Assembly (NCBI RefSeq): GCF_004138295.1 | Contig: NZ_SCFM01000030.1 | Coordinates: 26,139-90,138, forward strand | DNA: 64,000 bases | Source of the DNA: Ectobacillus funiculus | Lineage (GTDB): Bacteria; Bacillota; Bacilli; Bacillales; Bacillaceae_G | Direction of reading: 5' to 3' | Shown here: positions 63,705-64,000 of the stretch, piece after piece | How the letters are laid out: each line of letters begins with the position of its first letter | Position numbering within the stretch: position 1 is the first letter of the stretch | The notes under the pieces: generated by a model | The model's input: the letters and a program-made list of their open reading frames with translations, nothing else | What the model was told of the DNA's origin: nothing | Database searches by the model: none | Program-made: the position numbers and the translations under genes

Positions 63705-63868
63705 TAAAGAAAAGCGGACAAGGCCCGCCTTTTATGGCAGCATAGGGGTGGGCCGGAGTAAAAGGCGCTTTTTGCCTTTTGCGGAGGTTCAGCCCGAAGT
63801 CTACCATTTTGGGCCTTGGGAGCTAGACATCACCCCGAAAAGTTATACTTTCTTACAGTAAAAAAAAA
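63705..63868 (+). repeat. Dispersed repeat family S, copy 2
   Basis: Begins CTAAAGAAAAGCGGACAAGG and ends GTTATACTTTCTTACAGTAAAAAAAA. The last 20 bases equal the right end of family R. It abuts the ssrA terminator. Confidence 0.88.
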
Positions 63869-63904
63869 GCATAAGCGTGCCGATACGGCAAGCTTATGCT
63901 TTTT
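63861..63904 (-). terminator. Terminator of ssrA
   Basis: Arms AAAAAGCATAAGC (63864-63876) and GCTTATGCTTTTT (63892-63904) with an inner GTGCCG/CGGCA pairing. The minus-strand T run comes from the A tract at the end of repeat S copy 2. Confidence 0.88.
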
Positions 63905-63938
63905 AGCGCAAAATAAAAAATCCACCAAAGTATGTATT

Positions 63939-64000
63939 TGGTGGAGACGGTGGGAGTCGAACCCACGTCCAGAAATATCGGCACTTAAGCTTCTACGAGT
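63939..64000 (-). ncRNA. ssrA: tmRNA (partial, 3' end)
   Basis: On the minus strand the visible bases end in GGACGTGGGTTCGACTCCCACC and GTCTCCACCA: a tRNA-like T arm (GTTCGA) and an encoded CCA tail, as in ssrA. The remainder, including the tag reading frame, is beyond the window. tmRNA rescues stalled ribosomes with SmpB. Family S copy 2 supplies part of its terminator. Confidence 0.92.

Overview
The window is a chromosomal segment of a low-GC, endospore-forming Firmicute of the Bacillaceae. Gene order follows the yumB-yumC / yutM-yutC / lipA-lytH-yunB-yunC-yunD / sufCDSUB / metNPQ / yusD-yusI / fadNAE-yuzL-putB stretch of the Bacillus subtilis chromosome. Sporulation genes (yutH, yutC, lytH, yunB and a YjcZ-type small protein) support a spore former. 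Several small families that I associate with the Bacillus cereus group and relatives (DUF3055, DUF3920, DUF2935) suggest a species nearer to that branch than to B. subtilis. This is inference from gene content; I ran no search.

Layout. 0-5 kb: a truncated NADH dehydrogenase, ferredoxin-NADP reductase, an MFS exporter and small membrane, spore and HTH proteins. 5.1-6.3 kb: a gene-free stretch with the remnant of an IS200/IS605-like element. 6.3-21.6 kb: core genes for Fe-S carriers, diaminopimelate epimerase, lipoate synthase, HAD phosphatases and sporulation. 21.9-27.1 kb: the SUF Fe-S assembly operon. 27.7-30.5 kb: the methionine ABC transporter behind a SAM riboswitch. 30.7-32.9 kb: the yusD-yusI group with gcvH. 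33.1-40.9 kb: an accessory alcohol/aldehyde module (aldehyde dehydrogenase, DUF779, Zn-alcohol dehydrogenase) with sigma-54 promoters, next to an operon of an iron alcohol dehydrogenase, a soluble histidine kinase and an NtrC-type activator. 41.2-44.0 kb: a second two-component system. 44.1-52.0 kb: fatty-acid beta-oxidation behind a FadR-like operator, plus yuzL, a D,D-carboxypeptidase-like protein and proline dehydrogenase. 52.2-63.6 kb: mixed genes (ugtP, a lipoprotein, GNAT, a predicted zincin, three quinone/aromatic redox enzymes, a stand-alone HPr, membrane proteins). The window ends inside ssrA (tmRNA).

Fe-S biology is concentrated here: SUF assembly, the carriers YutM and YutI, and the client LipA, whose product is the cofactor carried by GcvH. 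yutI has a textbook PerR-type operator. The alcohol module looks like a regulated two-step oxidation (alcohol to aldehyde to acid).

The most unusual feature is a dispersed intergenic repeat of about 120-140 bp, found 23 times in 64 kb (18 forward, 5 reverse, including a tandem pair). It is hairpin-rich, has imperfect terminal inverted repeats and usually lies directly against a transcription terminator. A second element (two copies) has a different core but nearly the same termini, suggesting a family of MITE-like elements moved or maintained by one machinery.
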